Shown: positions 49,801-60,500 of the stretch, in pieces
Position numbering within the stretch: the stretch's first letter is position 1
How the letters are laid out: each line of letters begins with the position of its first letter
DNA from: Paragyromitra xinjiangensis
Lineage: Eukaryota; Ascomycota; Pezizomycetes; Pezizales; Discinaceae
DNA: 64,000 nucleotides
Reading direction: 5' to 3'
NCBI GenBank assembly: GCA_038503065.1
Contig: JBCAMK010000006.1
Location: 248,001 to 312,000, forward strand
The notes under the pieces: generated by a model
Databases searched by the model: none
The model's input: the letters and a program-made list of their open reading frames with translations, nothing else
Told to the model about the DNA's origin: nothing
Made by a program: the position numbers and the translations under genes

Positions 49801-50490
49801 TAACTGGAAACAAATCGGCAGTGATTACGGTGGGCGGTAAGGGCAAAATCGCAAAAACCCCCAACCCCGAGCAGCAACTAAAGAACCATGACCCTACTAA
49901 GATTCAGAAATTTCTAACCGATACTCTAATATCTTGTTGTATAGCTGTTTATGAAACCTCGCTTACGGGTTGTGATGTAGCCGGTTATACAGGAATAGGA
50001 AGAGGAACGGAATATTCCGATTCGCACAGAGGAAGATTTCTGTGGTCAATGCATGCCGCAGAGCCGCAGAGCCGCAGAGCCTCAAGCGAGATGCGTCATA
50101 TTAAGCTCGGTTCCCGCTGTCATAGGAAGATTTAGTATATAACCTTAATCCAACTCCGCTCAACCCATTTCATCTCATGCTATCTCCTTCTCTACCACTT
50201 TGCTGGCGCAAGGGGTGATAATAGTCTTACGGCCACTTCTACCCCCCATTGCAGAGTATGCAACCTACCCTTCATACCCATGCCCATCGCGAGCCTCTAT
50301 GGTATTCAGAAACATAGATGAAAGATTATAATCCTACACCAAAGGGACACATGCCTTCGACGCTAGGACCCCCCGCTCGGCTCAGCAATAGGGTAGTAGG
50401 GTCGACCCCAAGTTTTGTCCATCTAGTTTACCATACATTCACAGCTCAAAGTCTCCACATTTCGCCCGCCTCGCGTCCTTTCCCCTATGA
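46886..50490. other. Stretch without a confident gene
   Basis: About 3.6 kb. A possible gene remnant is listed separately at 47948-48365. A CAGAGCCGC triplet repeat lies at about 50060-50086 and a TCAATCAATCAATC run near 49063. The CCTCATCT-rich block at 49.1-49.3 kb gives a broken minus-strand frame (MTVHAAMGDSRVRQAL) that may be a fossil of a gene. Confidence 0.4.
47948..48365 (-). CDS. Doubtful small gene with one membrane segment
   Basis: An open minus-strand frame of about 108 codons ends at 47948. It is Ser/Thr/Pro-rich, followed by a hydrophobic segment (AAVVTIMATLAACAYYADIA). An ATG at 48365 in another frame starts a short acidic stretch and could be a first exon, but the splice pair is not clear. 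Family unknown. Confidence 0.2.
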
Positions 50491-51282
50491 CTACGTAGAA
50501 GACTCCCTAAGGCTGCGATCCTCGGGGCAGCTATCTGATAGCTTCAAATCCCATAGGTCTTTCAAAACTTCATCCATGTTTACATAGACCGCGTTCCAGC
50601 ATTTTTGAATAATCTCCCCCACAAATAATGAACCCCGAACTTCCGGGAAATTTCGGGCATGGTATCGCTCCTCTACCTCCGTATTGGTCAAACCCGGGTA
50701 TGGATGATGTCCCATCTCGATTTCATACAGTACTGAGCCGAACGCAAAGATTTCTAGCTCTACAGTCACATTGCCGTTATTGTGCCGCGGCGAGACATTG
50801 CGAGTGCAATAAAACGCCAACGATTCCTCGCCGTCAATGCTGGACCCAGAGAAGTCGACGTACTTGACATGGTCGTCCCAGTCGAAAAGAATATTAGTGC
50901 ACGAGACATCGGCCTGAAGAATGCCTTGTTGATGCAAATAAGCTAACCCTTGAGCTGCCTCAACCGACCAACAAAGCCGTCGTGAAAGACAAATTGTATT
51001 AGGTGGTGTACTGGATAAAAATTCCCGTAGAGACACGTTCAGGCGCTCCATCACAATTCCTTCCTCCCTTATCTCGAGACATCGGACGATCCGTGGATGG
51101 GGATCTTTGAGGCGTTGGAATATTCGCTTTTCGATCGCGAGAGATTTGATATCGTCCTCGTCGGCATCTTCGTGTTGGACTTTGATAACTGTTTGGTCAT
51201 CCAAGGCGTAGATGCACCCTGTTAGTCCGTGGTTGAGAAACTCGGCGGTGGATTCGCTAAATTCGGGATAGGTAGTTGACAT
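50491..51282 (-). CDS. Small divergent protein kinase
   Basis: A single-exon frame of 263 residues with a true ATG, shorter than a full kinase domain plus tail. The lysine is in TVIKVQHE and the alpha-C Glu in AIEKRIF. The catalytic loop is LQADVSCTNILF, keeping Asp and Asn but with the HR of HRD replaced by QA; the metal motif is VDFSGSSIDG in place of DFG. FAFGSVLYEIEMGHHPYPG matches the F-helix region. The xxDxSCxNxxxD and DFxGSSIDG wording is typical of a large, fast-evolving group of ascomycete kinase-like proteins. Catalysis is possible because K, E, D, N and D remain, but it is unproven. The Ginger-like transposon ends 62 bp upstream of the start codon, so the native promoter has been displaced or replaced. 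Confidence 0.85.
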   Translation of the reverse strand: MSTTYPEFSESTAEFLNHGLTGCIYALDDQTVIKVQHEDADEDDIKSLAIEKRIFQRLKDPHPRIVRCLEIREEGIVMERLNVSLREFLSSTPPNTICLSRRLCWSVEAAQGLAYLHQQGILQADVSCTNILFDWDDHVKYVDFSGSSIDGEESLAFYCTRNVSPRHNNGNVTVELEIFAFGSVLYEIEMGHHPYPGLTNTEVEERYHARNFPEVRGSLFVGEIIQKCWNAVYVNMDEVLKDLWDLKLSDSCPEDRSLRESST

Positions 51283-51344
51283 TGTGTTTGCGGAAAGGGC
51301 TATGATTGTGGGTTGAGGTTCGCGACTGCGGGAGTCAATGTATT

Positions 51345-51455
51345 TGTTCCGACCGATATGTAACTAGAGCCAATTTCAAAACCGGTCAACCCGTATGTAA
51401 ATCGGCTGGCCAGCCTATAAATGGGACAACTTTAGATACAGGTTAGCCCATACCC
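51345..51455 (+). repeat. Left terminal inverted repeat of the transposon
   Basis: It pairs, with gaps and mismatches, with 56236-56346. Shared blocks include TGTTCCGACC, GCCAATTT, AAATCGG, TGGCCA and ATACAGGTTAGCC. Confidence 0.8.
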
Positions 51456-51516
51456 AAATTTTTTTTTTTTCATGGCCGATATTCAAAGTCACCTCGCTTA
51501 AAACAAAACTTGGACT

Positions 51517-51760
51517 AACAAAGCTTGGGCCAACAAAGCTTGGGCCAACAGAGCTTGGGCCAACTAACCTCGCTAAAGTACACTCAGAATAAAAACATCA
51601 CACTCAGATCGATAGCATTCTGCTCAGGAAAGGGACATCCCACTCAGATCGATAACATCCCACTCAGGAGAGGAGAATCCCACTCAGATCGATAACATCC
51701 CACTCAGGAGAGAAGAATCCCACTCAGGGGAAGACATCCTACTGAGGTCGGTTACAGCGC
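51517..51760 (+). repeat. Two minisatellites in the transposon leader
   Basis: AACAAAGCTTGGGCC is repeated three times with a 15-bp period (51517-51561). Then a 40-bp unit beginning CACTCAGATCGATAACATCC is repeated three times (51601-51720) with a partial fourth. Both lie between the left terminal repeat and the start codon of the plus-strand gene and may hold transposase-binding or promoter sites. Confidence 0.85.
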
Positions 51761-51814
51761 ATTCAGGTACCCCTGATTTTGAGACTCCGATACCAACTAC
51801 ACTGAGATTCAACT

Positions 51815-52448
51815 ATGGATATGACTGCACCTTTCGGTTACAAAAAAGACGGCACTCCAAGAACTAGACGAGCACCAGGTACTGGTTTGCGCTACCAAGG
51901 CCCTTCAAAACCCAAATCCATCGATACCCACAAACCCACCGTGACACGTACATCTGCCAGTACCGCACAAGCTCCCCGCATTCCACTATCAGCAAACCAA
52001 TTACAGCTCGGAAGACAAGTTATTTGTCCCGTTCCAGGATGTGGATTAAATTTCACACGTACCAAAGATCCTCAGAATTCGCTTTTGGTGCATGTTAGAT
52101 ACAAAGCAGGGAAGAGTAAGGTCGATCCGGGTCATCAACTAGAGCTAGAAAAAATGAAAAGTGCTAGAAAAACAGACCGTAAGTGCCAGTATCCACCATT
52201 TTGACTAATAACAAGTGATACTAATTCAACTAGCAAAAATCCTTCAAGCTCGAAAAAATGCAAGACAGCGGCAGTATAGGAATGCAAACATAGAAAGAGT
52301 AGAATATGGAAAAAAATTATCACGTGAAAGAGTGAAAGCAAGGAAAGTGTTGAAGGAAAAAGGAAAGGAGACAAATGACAGATTGATAGAAAGTATGGCA
52401 AGGAAATATGTTAGAAATTTGTATAGGGAATCTGAAAACAAAGAATAG
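51815..52448 (+). CDS. Transposon-borne zinc-finger/coiled-coil protein
   Basis: Exons 51815-52178 and 52234-52448, joined by a 55-nt intron (GTAAGT donor, TTCAACTAG end, phase 1), give 192 residues. The N-terminal part is basic and Thr/Pro-rich. A CPVPGCGLNF...H segment with a later His resembles a single C2H2-type finger (about residues 70-105). The C-terminal half is a highly charged helix (RQRQYRNANIERVEYGKKLS...). It lies wholly inside the Ginger-like element and faces the integrase gene. An accessory DNA-binding role in transposition is the simplest guess. The family is not recognised. No stop interrupts it, unlike the integrase. Confidence 0.7.
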
Positions 52449-52567
52449 GAGGACTCGGGCTTGAGATATCAGCACAAATTTAGTTTGTAAGTGGATGGAG
52501 ATATGGAAAAAAACATAGGAGAAGCGAGTATAAGTAAAACTATAAGAATTCAGTAGTGTCAAACAAC

Positions 52568-55500
52568 TCAAGTACTTGAATGTACTAAAGCCTTATTTTG
52601 AGACCTGCAAAACTCTAAAATCTCCTCCGTATCTAGCTGCTCACCATATAAACGAGCTTTAGGATCATATAAAATACCCAAAGCCTCATCATAGTCAATT
52701 TTCATGTCCAAGCTAATCATATGGGTAAGAATCTCGGGTGCGATAACTTCAAGTATCAACTTAGTTATTCCGGAGGCTTCTAAATCGTCTTTGCTTAACT
52801 TCCGTCTCAGGTAACTATCATGATACCAAGTGATATGAGGCAGTAATTCGATTTGTGCTACAACATGAATTATTAATAAATGGTTTTACTAGTTTGAATG
52901 GTAGAAGGTAAAAGAGGGTATCAAACCTGCAACATAATACCCCACTGGTACTTGAGTATTCTCATGAAATGTATGTTCAGAAATACTCATACAGGGACCC
53001 ACTGCACGGCCAGGTTGAGCAACCAACCGCTTACAATGACTTTCATAAAAGTCCAACGTTTGATATGTGTCAATTGTATGTGTTATAATATTTTCCAATT
53101 GACGAACACAGTCTTCAACAGCAGAAGAAGTACTGGCTTGTTGAATCCAAAGGAGTGATGGATATTTTTGGGCGAAGGCATGGTGAAGTGCATCAACAAT
53201 ATGTGCACCATGGTTTTGTTCTATTTTTTCGATTGTAATAACTCCTGAATTAAAAGAAGCGAGCTGTTAGTCTGTAGATTTTCATAATTTGTCAAACAAA
53301 TGCTAAATGGTATTGATAGTTACCTGTAAGATTTTCTAGTTGAGTGCTTGTTGTAGCGCTGTTGCGATTAATTGCAGAAATAACCGAACGCCGACCTGTC
53401 ACAGGATTTTGAGCCTGAGTCAAAGAGAGATTCTGTTTTCACTTTCTTCGTAAGGGTTGAGTAGTAGGAAGAGACTGCGATCCTTCCGACTCTTGAATGC
53501 TGGTACAAGAATTTCCTTCCAAGTCATACTCTGACTCGCGATCAATTATAGCAATTTCCGTTCTTGTAATTAGTGATGATAAGTTACCACAGTCATGTTC
53601 ATCGGAATGACAGTAAATTGAGCATTTGACTTGGTTTTTAAGACATCGACACCTTCCTTGACACTGTTTTTTACAGTTACATGAAATACTGACTCGGTTG
53701 GATGTGGATTGCATTCCTGCTGCTCCATGCAAAGTGATCTTTGTTGTTACATTGCCAATTTTTGACTCAACATAAATGTGTTCGCTTTCGGGTACTCGGA
53801 GAAGTTGATTTGTTGGAAACCATCGATCTAAAATTCCATAAGGAGACTGTAGTTGGTAGCTTTTTCGATGTTTTACTGCAATAACTTTGCATAACAAGCG
53901 TGATGGATTGGTAGAAGCCCTATCCAATCTTGGTACTGCCAAGCTAACAAGGTCTCCAGGCAGGAATGCCTCTACTCGCTTTTGTCGTGAATGCTTTTTT
54001 ATCATTAAATCTCAAGCGTGAGCAGCACGAGATTGTACAGCACGTTCAATAGCCGTAATTTGTACTAAATCAACTGACTCGAGATCAATTACAACATTAT
54101 GATCGAGTGTTGGTGTTTGATCTGACTGGGGGTTTGAGGTTGTCGGTGGTGGTTGACTGGAATGAGAAGCTGTTACAGTGTGTGTAACTTGCTCATGTGG
54201 GGAAGCTAGTTGATCATCCGTGGTTTGGTCACGCTGCATCAGCAAGAACAAAAAATGACCTATTTGAAATTAGGATCATGTTCTTACCTCTGTGACCTAT
54301 TTGGCTCCTATTTGGACCTCTGTGGCCTCTGTGGCCTCTGCAGAGGAAAATATTGAAATTTCCTTGGAAACCTCCACAGAGGAATGTTGACCTCTGCAGA
54401 GGCCACAGAGGCCAAATAGGAGCCAAATAGGCCACAGAGGTCAAATAGGCCACAGAGGAATGTCGTTTGTTTTTGCTGATGTGCTCTATGCCATCAAAAC
54501 TACAAGAATTTTCTTGAGTAATATGGGCAGGACTTGGAGAACGTCTGTGTGAATTGTTGGTGGATGGTACTGTAGTTTCTGTATACAACCACCAGCATTA
54601 GTAATTGAAAGTATATAGATATAATCTCAATAAAGTACATGATGAGAGTTGAATTACCGGAAGGCTCTATTCTTTGACCTGTAATACCCAATTCAGAAGC
54701 CTGAAACCTTTCATCTCGATCTCTGTCAAACGTGTAGGTTGCTGAACGTGATTGATCTGGTCTAGCTATTGCTTCTAATTGAGGGTTGACTGCTGAGTCC
54801 TCTTCATCAACAAGATTGGTATCATCCAACTCTTCATCAGAAATATCGGTTTCGGTTGCTGTAGGACGGTTCCAAGGATCCAATTGGTTTGGCCAATGAA
54901 TGGTATGATTGAACATAACTTGATATGGAGGTTGATTAGTAGCTGAATGTACTTGCAAATTCATTGCCAACATGATTTCCGGTAGAGCTTGTGTCCAAGC
55001 AGTTGACTTGTTATCCAATTTCCAAGCCCGCAACTTTGCTTTGAATGTGCCGTTCGCTTGTTCAACAAGACCTTGTGTTTGTGGATTCCGTGGACGACCA
55101 TTAATAACCTTAATGCCATGATTTTTGAGAAGAATCAAAAGAACACCTTTAAACTCATTCCCATTGTCACATTGCAGTATTTTCGGAGGTCCAAAGCAAC
55201 CAATCCAGTGCGCAACATTAATTGCAATCTCACTGCAAGTTTTGCCCTTAAGGGCAAAAAGTGAAGTGAATTTGCTAAAATGATCCTGAATATGCAATAC
55301 CCATTTGTATTGCCCATCTGGTTCATGCCGAAAATCCACCAAATCAATTTGGACACGCTCCAAGGTAAAATTGGATATAATTGGCTCCAGTACCCCTCGT
55401 GACCGATTTGGACGGTTTACCAAACAGGTTTTGCAACGTGCCAGTAACCAAAGCACATCATTGTGCACAATATCATAGTGCTCATGCTGGATCGCTTTGA

Positions 55501-55988
55501 AAGTCTTTTTGTAGCCGGCATGTCCCGATGCAACATGAAACCTCTGAATGATGTTGAAGATTTCAGAATCAGTCACAGCATGTCGAGCAGGGAACTATTG
55601 GTTTGGATCTGCTTTGCGAAAAACTTCTCCATCATTAAGTTGATAGTATTTGTTAGCATAATTGCATTGATTTTGTGCTTTTTGACACTCTGCTGATCCT
55701 GTATGAAATTAAACGATTAAAAATTTTTCACCTCATCATGTATTTCTACGGTCGGCAATGCCACAACACAACAATAAGAGCAAACACTTTACCTTTTCCC
55801 CCTGGCATTGCACCACCAGGAAACATAAGCCAGTTACGGTAACTGTCACATTCCTCTACTGTAAACCATGCTTGACTTTTGTTGTTGGGGTCCGACAAGT
55901 AGTTTTGAAAATCTCGTTGGGTCTCCATACTGAAGCAAGGTTCGGGGTTTGATGGTGTGTCATCTATGTTTGCTGTTTCCGTAGTCAT
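52568..55988 (-). pseudogene. Ginger-like integrase/transposase gene with CXC domain, decayed
   Basis: Exon blocks are 55988-55793, 55698-54658, 54578 into 53324, 53244-52927 and 52857-52568, with introns of 94, 79, 79 and 69 nt that keep phase. The product has an N-terminal segment and an HHCC zinc motif (H-x-A-S-G-H, then CKTCLVN). The DDE integrase core follows: Asp in VQIDLVDFR, Asp in LQCDNGNEFKG, Glu in GLVEQANGTFK. A linker, a CXC cysteine motif (SCNCKKQCQGRCRCLKNQVK) and a C-terminal helical region complete it. Three in-frame stops break it: TAG at 55595-55597, TGA near 54012 and TGA near 53439; the two TGA could each come from CGA by one C-to-T change. A 245-bp foldback (54237-54481) interrupts the linker and shifts the frame. 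The gene is related to the host-domesticated KRAB-A-domain-2/Ginger integrases of animals. Confidence 0.85.
54237..54481. mobile_element. Foldback insertion built of CACAGAGGCCAAATAGG units
   Basis: The ends CATCAGCAA and TTGCTGATG are inverted. Inside, both arms consist of repeated CACAGAGG and CAAATAGG blocks facing each other around a short AT-rich centre near 54345-54365. It lies within the linker-coding part of the transposon integrase gene and breaks its frame, so it probably inserted after the host element. Confidence 0.7.
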
Positions 55989-56235
55989 GATTTAAAAGAT
56001 TTGGAAGAAAAGAGATATTGAGATTTAAAAAAGTGGGTTAACGCAAGTGGTGGAAGGAAAATGTTTCGTATGTAAAGGTACTGGCTTCAAAAGAGTGATC
56101 GGTAAAATCAAAACTTCAATATCTTGTTTCATGCACTAGTTGTGTTTGTCATCACAAAGTCAGAGCCCGGGTAAGTTAAAATTAATAATTAGTGTATCAA
56201 CTCTTTGAATATCGGTCAAGGTAGACTTTACTTTG

Positions 56236-56346
56236 AGTATTGGCTAACCTGTATACAAAGTGGGGCCATTTGAACACAGGTTGGCCAGTTTGAGAAGTTG
56301 GCCGACCGATTTGTAAATTGGCGAGCATAGAATACGGGTCGGAACA
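56236..56346 (-). repeat. Right terminal inverted repeat of the transposon
   Basis: It is the inverted partner of 51345-51455, ending GGTCGGAACA followed directly by the TATT duplication. Confidence 0.8.
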
Positions 56347-56625
56347 TATTTAAATACCTAGGAGTGGCAAAATGGGCGGATCAGCTTAGCGAAAAGGCCG
56401 CTTGACCCTTGCTTTATGCGCTAGCCTCGCTTCCAGTCTATCCCGGCTGGTTGGGTTGTCGTCGGCGGTAAGCGCGCGGTTGGAAAGATGTGTCTGGAAA
56501 GCGCTAAGGCTCCAACATCTGTACTCGCACTGCTGATAATCAGAGTCAAGGCATGCTCTACCGTCGGTGGTTAGGTGGCGGAGTCCCCACATCACACACT
56601 TTTCCTTTCTAGCACCTGCATGCTA

Positions 56626-56842
56626 AGTAAATGGTAGTTGCTTAGTCATGCAATACGGTGAGATGAACGGAACCTAATGATAAGACAATCACAAGAGATA
56701 ATTTGTAGTAACCAATCAAGAGCGATATCAAAGTAAGTAGCGAGGAGCTCTCTAAGCCTAAGCTGTTTGGGCAGCAATGTGGCTGTATGTTTTGTGTATG
56801 CATGAGTATCACTCATTGCATGACTAAGCGCCTGCACCTATA
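56626..56842 (+). mobile_element. Single copy of the GCTTAGTCATGCAAT MITE
   Basis: It aligns over its length with either arm of the 37.3-kb foldback, at visibly lower identity, in the same orientation as the left arm. It is bounded by GCTTAGTCATGCAAT and its inverse. It lies about 280 bp beyond the Ginger-like element. Confidence 0.8.
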
Positions 56843-57231
56843 TACTGATATCCAGCCAATTGAGTTTCTTACGACATTTAGTTAGATCGATCATGATCAC
56901 CAGCCAGTGCCTCCAACCCAACGCAGCCTCCGTATTAGCAAAATATGGTGAATAACCGCCTGATAATCAGCAGCTAAAGAAAGCTAAATAAGTGAGGAAT
57001 TATAAGTAACTTGAATAGTTGAAGGTCTACATAGACTGAGGGAGCCTTACGTACTTGGGCCGAGATTGGGTAATGACAGATCATTGTCTCGTTTATATAG
57101 TATTGCAACAAAGCGGTTGACAATACTTAATCTCATCTAAAGTAGGTGGAGGGAGGGTAGGGCCAAATAGTAGAAAGAAAGGCTGTATCCAGCATGAAAG
57201 GAATTAAATATACAGCACTCCCACTCTTCCT

Positions 57232-57434
57232 GAGTACAGCACAATCGCTCTATAAGAATACCATCGGGGCCGAGAATACAGAAGAATATTCTTATAAGAA
57301 GGGTGATCTAACTCAATAGAGAAGGTTTACAGGGAAGACTTTACCAAATACGGGCTAGGGAGGTAGTTTCGGGGGGTGCTCCGCTAAGAATATTCTTATA
57401 AATAATATTCTTATAGGGCGAGTGTGCTGTACTA
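57232..57434. mobile_element. Inverted-repeat element, pogo/Fot1-like ends
   Basis: The ends TA-CAGCACAATCGCTCTATAA and its inverse TTATAGGGCGAGTGTGCTG-TA match over about 24 bp with a TA duplication. The body is about 200 bp and non-coding, with further internal AAGAATATTCTTATA palindromes. CAG-starting ends with a CTCGC-like block are typical of pogo-group elements. A second fragment of the end lies just upstream near 57210. The element is about 130 bp beyond the NLR stop codon. Confidence 0.65.
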
Positions 57435-57562
57435 CTAAATACGCATAGGTCCGTACAGCTCATGCTAAGCTAAAAGAAAAGAAAGGGAATTAAGGAAACA
57501 AAGAAATACCAACAAAGCGCGGTTCTATTTTCTTATGGAAAACCTATCCTCGTGATAGATCG

Positions 57563-60500
57563 TTATTGCATAAGAAGCAGTCCCTCTCTTGCCTCTGTTA
57601 CTTGTAGCTCCAGCTCTTCTGCTTCCCTCAAACGGTTTTGGCTTCTATAGGTCGCTGCCAAGCTGAGTCTAGCCGACAAGGTATCCTGGTGCCACTTTCC
57701 AATGACTTTAACCCTCCCCTCCACCACCTGTAGTTCTAGATCTCCTGCCTCTTCCCACCGTTGCTGCTTTCCGTAAGTCTCAGCTAGACTCTTCATGGCT
57801 GTCAGAGTATCTGAATGATCTTTGCCGAGTACCCTTTCCCTTGAGTTCACCACCTGTAACTCTAGTTCTTCCGCTTCCTTCAATCGCCCCTGATTTCTGT
57901 ATGTCACTGCCAAGTTCGACCTAGCGGTTAGGGTTTCTGGATGTTCTTCGCCAAACAAACTCTCTCTCAATTCCACAACTCGCAGCTCCAGCTCCTCTGC
58001 CTCCTTCAACCGTCCCTGACGCCTGTATGTTGTCCCCAAGTTTAACCTGGCTGATAGGGTATCTGGATGGTCCATGCCAAATGATTTCTCCCTCGATTCC
58101 GCCACTTGCACCTCTAGATCCTCTGCTTCCTTCAATCGTCCTTGCTGTTGGTAAGTTACCGCTAGATTTGCCATGGCTAATAAGGTGCCTGGATGCCTCT
58201 TGCCGAGCACTTTCTTGCTCCCCTCCAAGACTTCTAAGTCGACCTCTTCTGCCTCTTTTAATAGTCCCTGCTCTCGATAGATGGCTGACCGCTCGCTCAA
58301 GACTATCAAATTGTCCGGGTGTTCATCTTCCCACCGTTTCTGGCCCTCAGGGGTTGCTTGGTACTCGCGTATGGCCATAAAAGTTTGCGGGTCCTCTTTG
58401 CTGCACGCCCGACCCCTTGCCTCCATCACTTGCAGCTCTAATTTCACCGCCTCATCCGGCCGACATTGTTTCCTGTAGGTTGCTGCTAGGGTTTCCATAG
58501 CCCTCAGTGTGGCTGGGTGCTCGGCCCCAAGTGCCCTTTCATTCGCCGTCACCACTTGTAGGTCTAGATCTTCTGCTTCCTTCAATCGCCCCTGGTTTTT
58601 GTAGATCGCCGCCAACTCAGCCATAGCTGCTAGGGTATGTGAATTGTCCTGGCCGAGAACTTTATCCATTATATCCACTACCTGAAGTGCTAGCTCCTCC
58701 GCTTCTTTCCACCGCCCTTGCTGCCGGTAGGTCACTGCTAGGTTACCCATAGCCATCAAAGTGTGTGGATGTTGCTGACCGAGCACCCTTTCTTTTATCT
58801 CTAACACTTGCATCTCCAGGTCCTCCGCTTCTTTCCACCGTCCTTGATTCTTGCAGGTATCCGCTAACCACACGATTGAATCGAGCCATGAAAATTCAGT
58901 TGAACTTAAATCGTTCATTTCGGCCTTTAAATATTTTTGAATATTCTTGCGCACCGTGTCGATATGATCCATAATCCGCTCTTCGAATTTCCAGAGTCCG
59001 GTGGGTCTGTGGCCAAAATGTTGCACTGCTTGGCCAACCACTGTCGTGGCTTGTTTAGCTTTCTGCAAACATTCTTCCAAGGCAAGGCGTTCGCGGGCCC
59101 AGAGATGAACCAATGGGTGGATGTAGAAACTCTCTTCAAGACGAGGTCCTTTGCGCTGAACTAAGGAATACGAAAAGAGCAGCCTCAGACAGTTTCCTAC
59201 TTTGAGATCTATCAAAAATGTCAGCTGTTTCCAAAATTTTGACACTGAAGCTGAACTAACCATCCTCCTCCAGCTGCTTGCCGCGACGCAGCATATCTTC
59301 CCAAATACTTTCGTTTGACAAGAATGAACACAGTAGCAGGAAATCGGCAGCCTCTTCGTTCTCGCTCTTTATCGCTTGGAACGATATTTCCCAAGTAGTA
59401 AAAACCGATCTATCTCCGTAGCTCCAAACTGAACTGGATGGCTTCTCGCTAAAAACTCCGCGGAAATTTATCTCATAAATTTCAAGATACTTTTCGAGTG
59501 GTATTACACGAGCAGCGACATATGCACCGGCCTGGTCAATTGCGAGCGGAAGATACCCTAGTTTTTCGACAAGGAGGGTAGCGATCTTTTCGTCTATAGA
59601 AAGGATCAGTAAGACTCTATTAAGCTGAACATTTGTTGGATCCACAATCTAGAATCAAAGTAAGGATCTCAGTAGCAATGTTTGACAGTTCTCCAATCCT
59701 ACTACAGTTTGCTAGAAACAATAACGTGACTTTTATCGCAGAAACGCCTTACCTTCAGGGCTAACTGGATCCATTTGTAACTGTGCCGTCCGGAGGAGTA
59801 GAAGCACTCCTTCGGATTCCGACATCACTTCTACTGCCACTCCTGTTCCGAAACGAACGCACTCGCGCCTCCTGCTCGTCATGATGACCGTGCCATGAGA
59901 AGGTGATGGAATAAAAGAGCCTATATCAAACGATTCTAAATCATCGACATTGTCGAAAGCTAGGAGCCAATTGCGATTCCCTTCTCGAGTGAACCATCGT
60001 TTAACTCCTTGCACCATACGTTCAATGTCTTCTTTCTTATTAGACACTCGGCCTTCTTCATCTACGACCCCAGCCATTCCAAGAAGTTGTGCTATCCGGC
60101 CGTATTCGGGCTTTATGGTAGTCGATAGTGCAATCGCTGTGTGGTGCTCTATGAGCCGTTTAGCTATCGCTCTAAACCCGAAAGTTGTAGTCTCCTCGCT
60201 AGCTGCGTTGACCCAAAAAATTGAAGTATACTCCGACTCATGAGTATAAATATATTCCAGAGCAGTTTGTGTTTTCCCTATCCCACCCGTGCCATGAAGG
60301 ACAACTATCTTTGATTCCTGGCCTTTGATCTTTTCATTCAGAGTGTTTAATAGTAGTTCTCTTCCAGTAAAACTTGGATTTCTGCGGTAGTCTAACTCGA
60401 AGGGTATCTCGAAGGTAATTTGTATGCGATCGTTCGCGGCATCTTTATTAGGCTACAGTCAGCACTAGAGACGATGTTTGGTCTTATGCTATCTACCTTT

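Larger units (their letters stand above)
51341..56350. mobile_element. Complete Ginger-like DNA transposon, 5,002 bp plus TATT target duplications
   Basis: The element runs 51345-56346. Its ends are TGTTCCGACC and GGTCGGAACA, with imperfect inverted repeats of about 110 bp that both close on ATACAGGTTAGCC. TATT flanks it on both sides (51341-51344, 56347-56350). TGT...ACA ends, 4-bp duplications and a retrovirus-type integrase with a CXC domain are the marks of Ginger-class cut-and-paste elements, which share ancestry with Gypsy integrases. It carries two convergent genes: a zinc-finger protein on the plus strand and the integrase on the minus strand. In-frame stops and an inserted foldback show that this copy is inactive. 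Confidence 0.85.

Noticed and set aside
58027..58380. 117-codon plus-strand frame opposite the TPR region
   Set aside because: Antisense shadow of the NLR; no motif and no splice logic.
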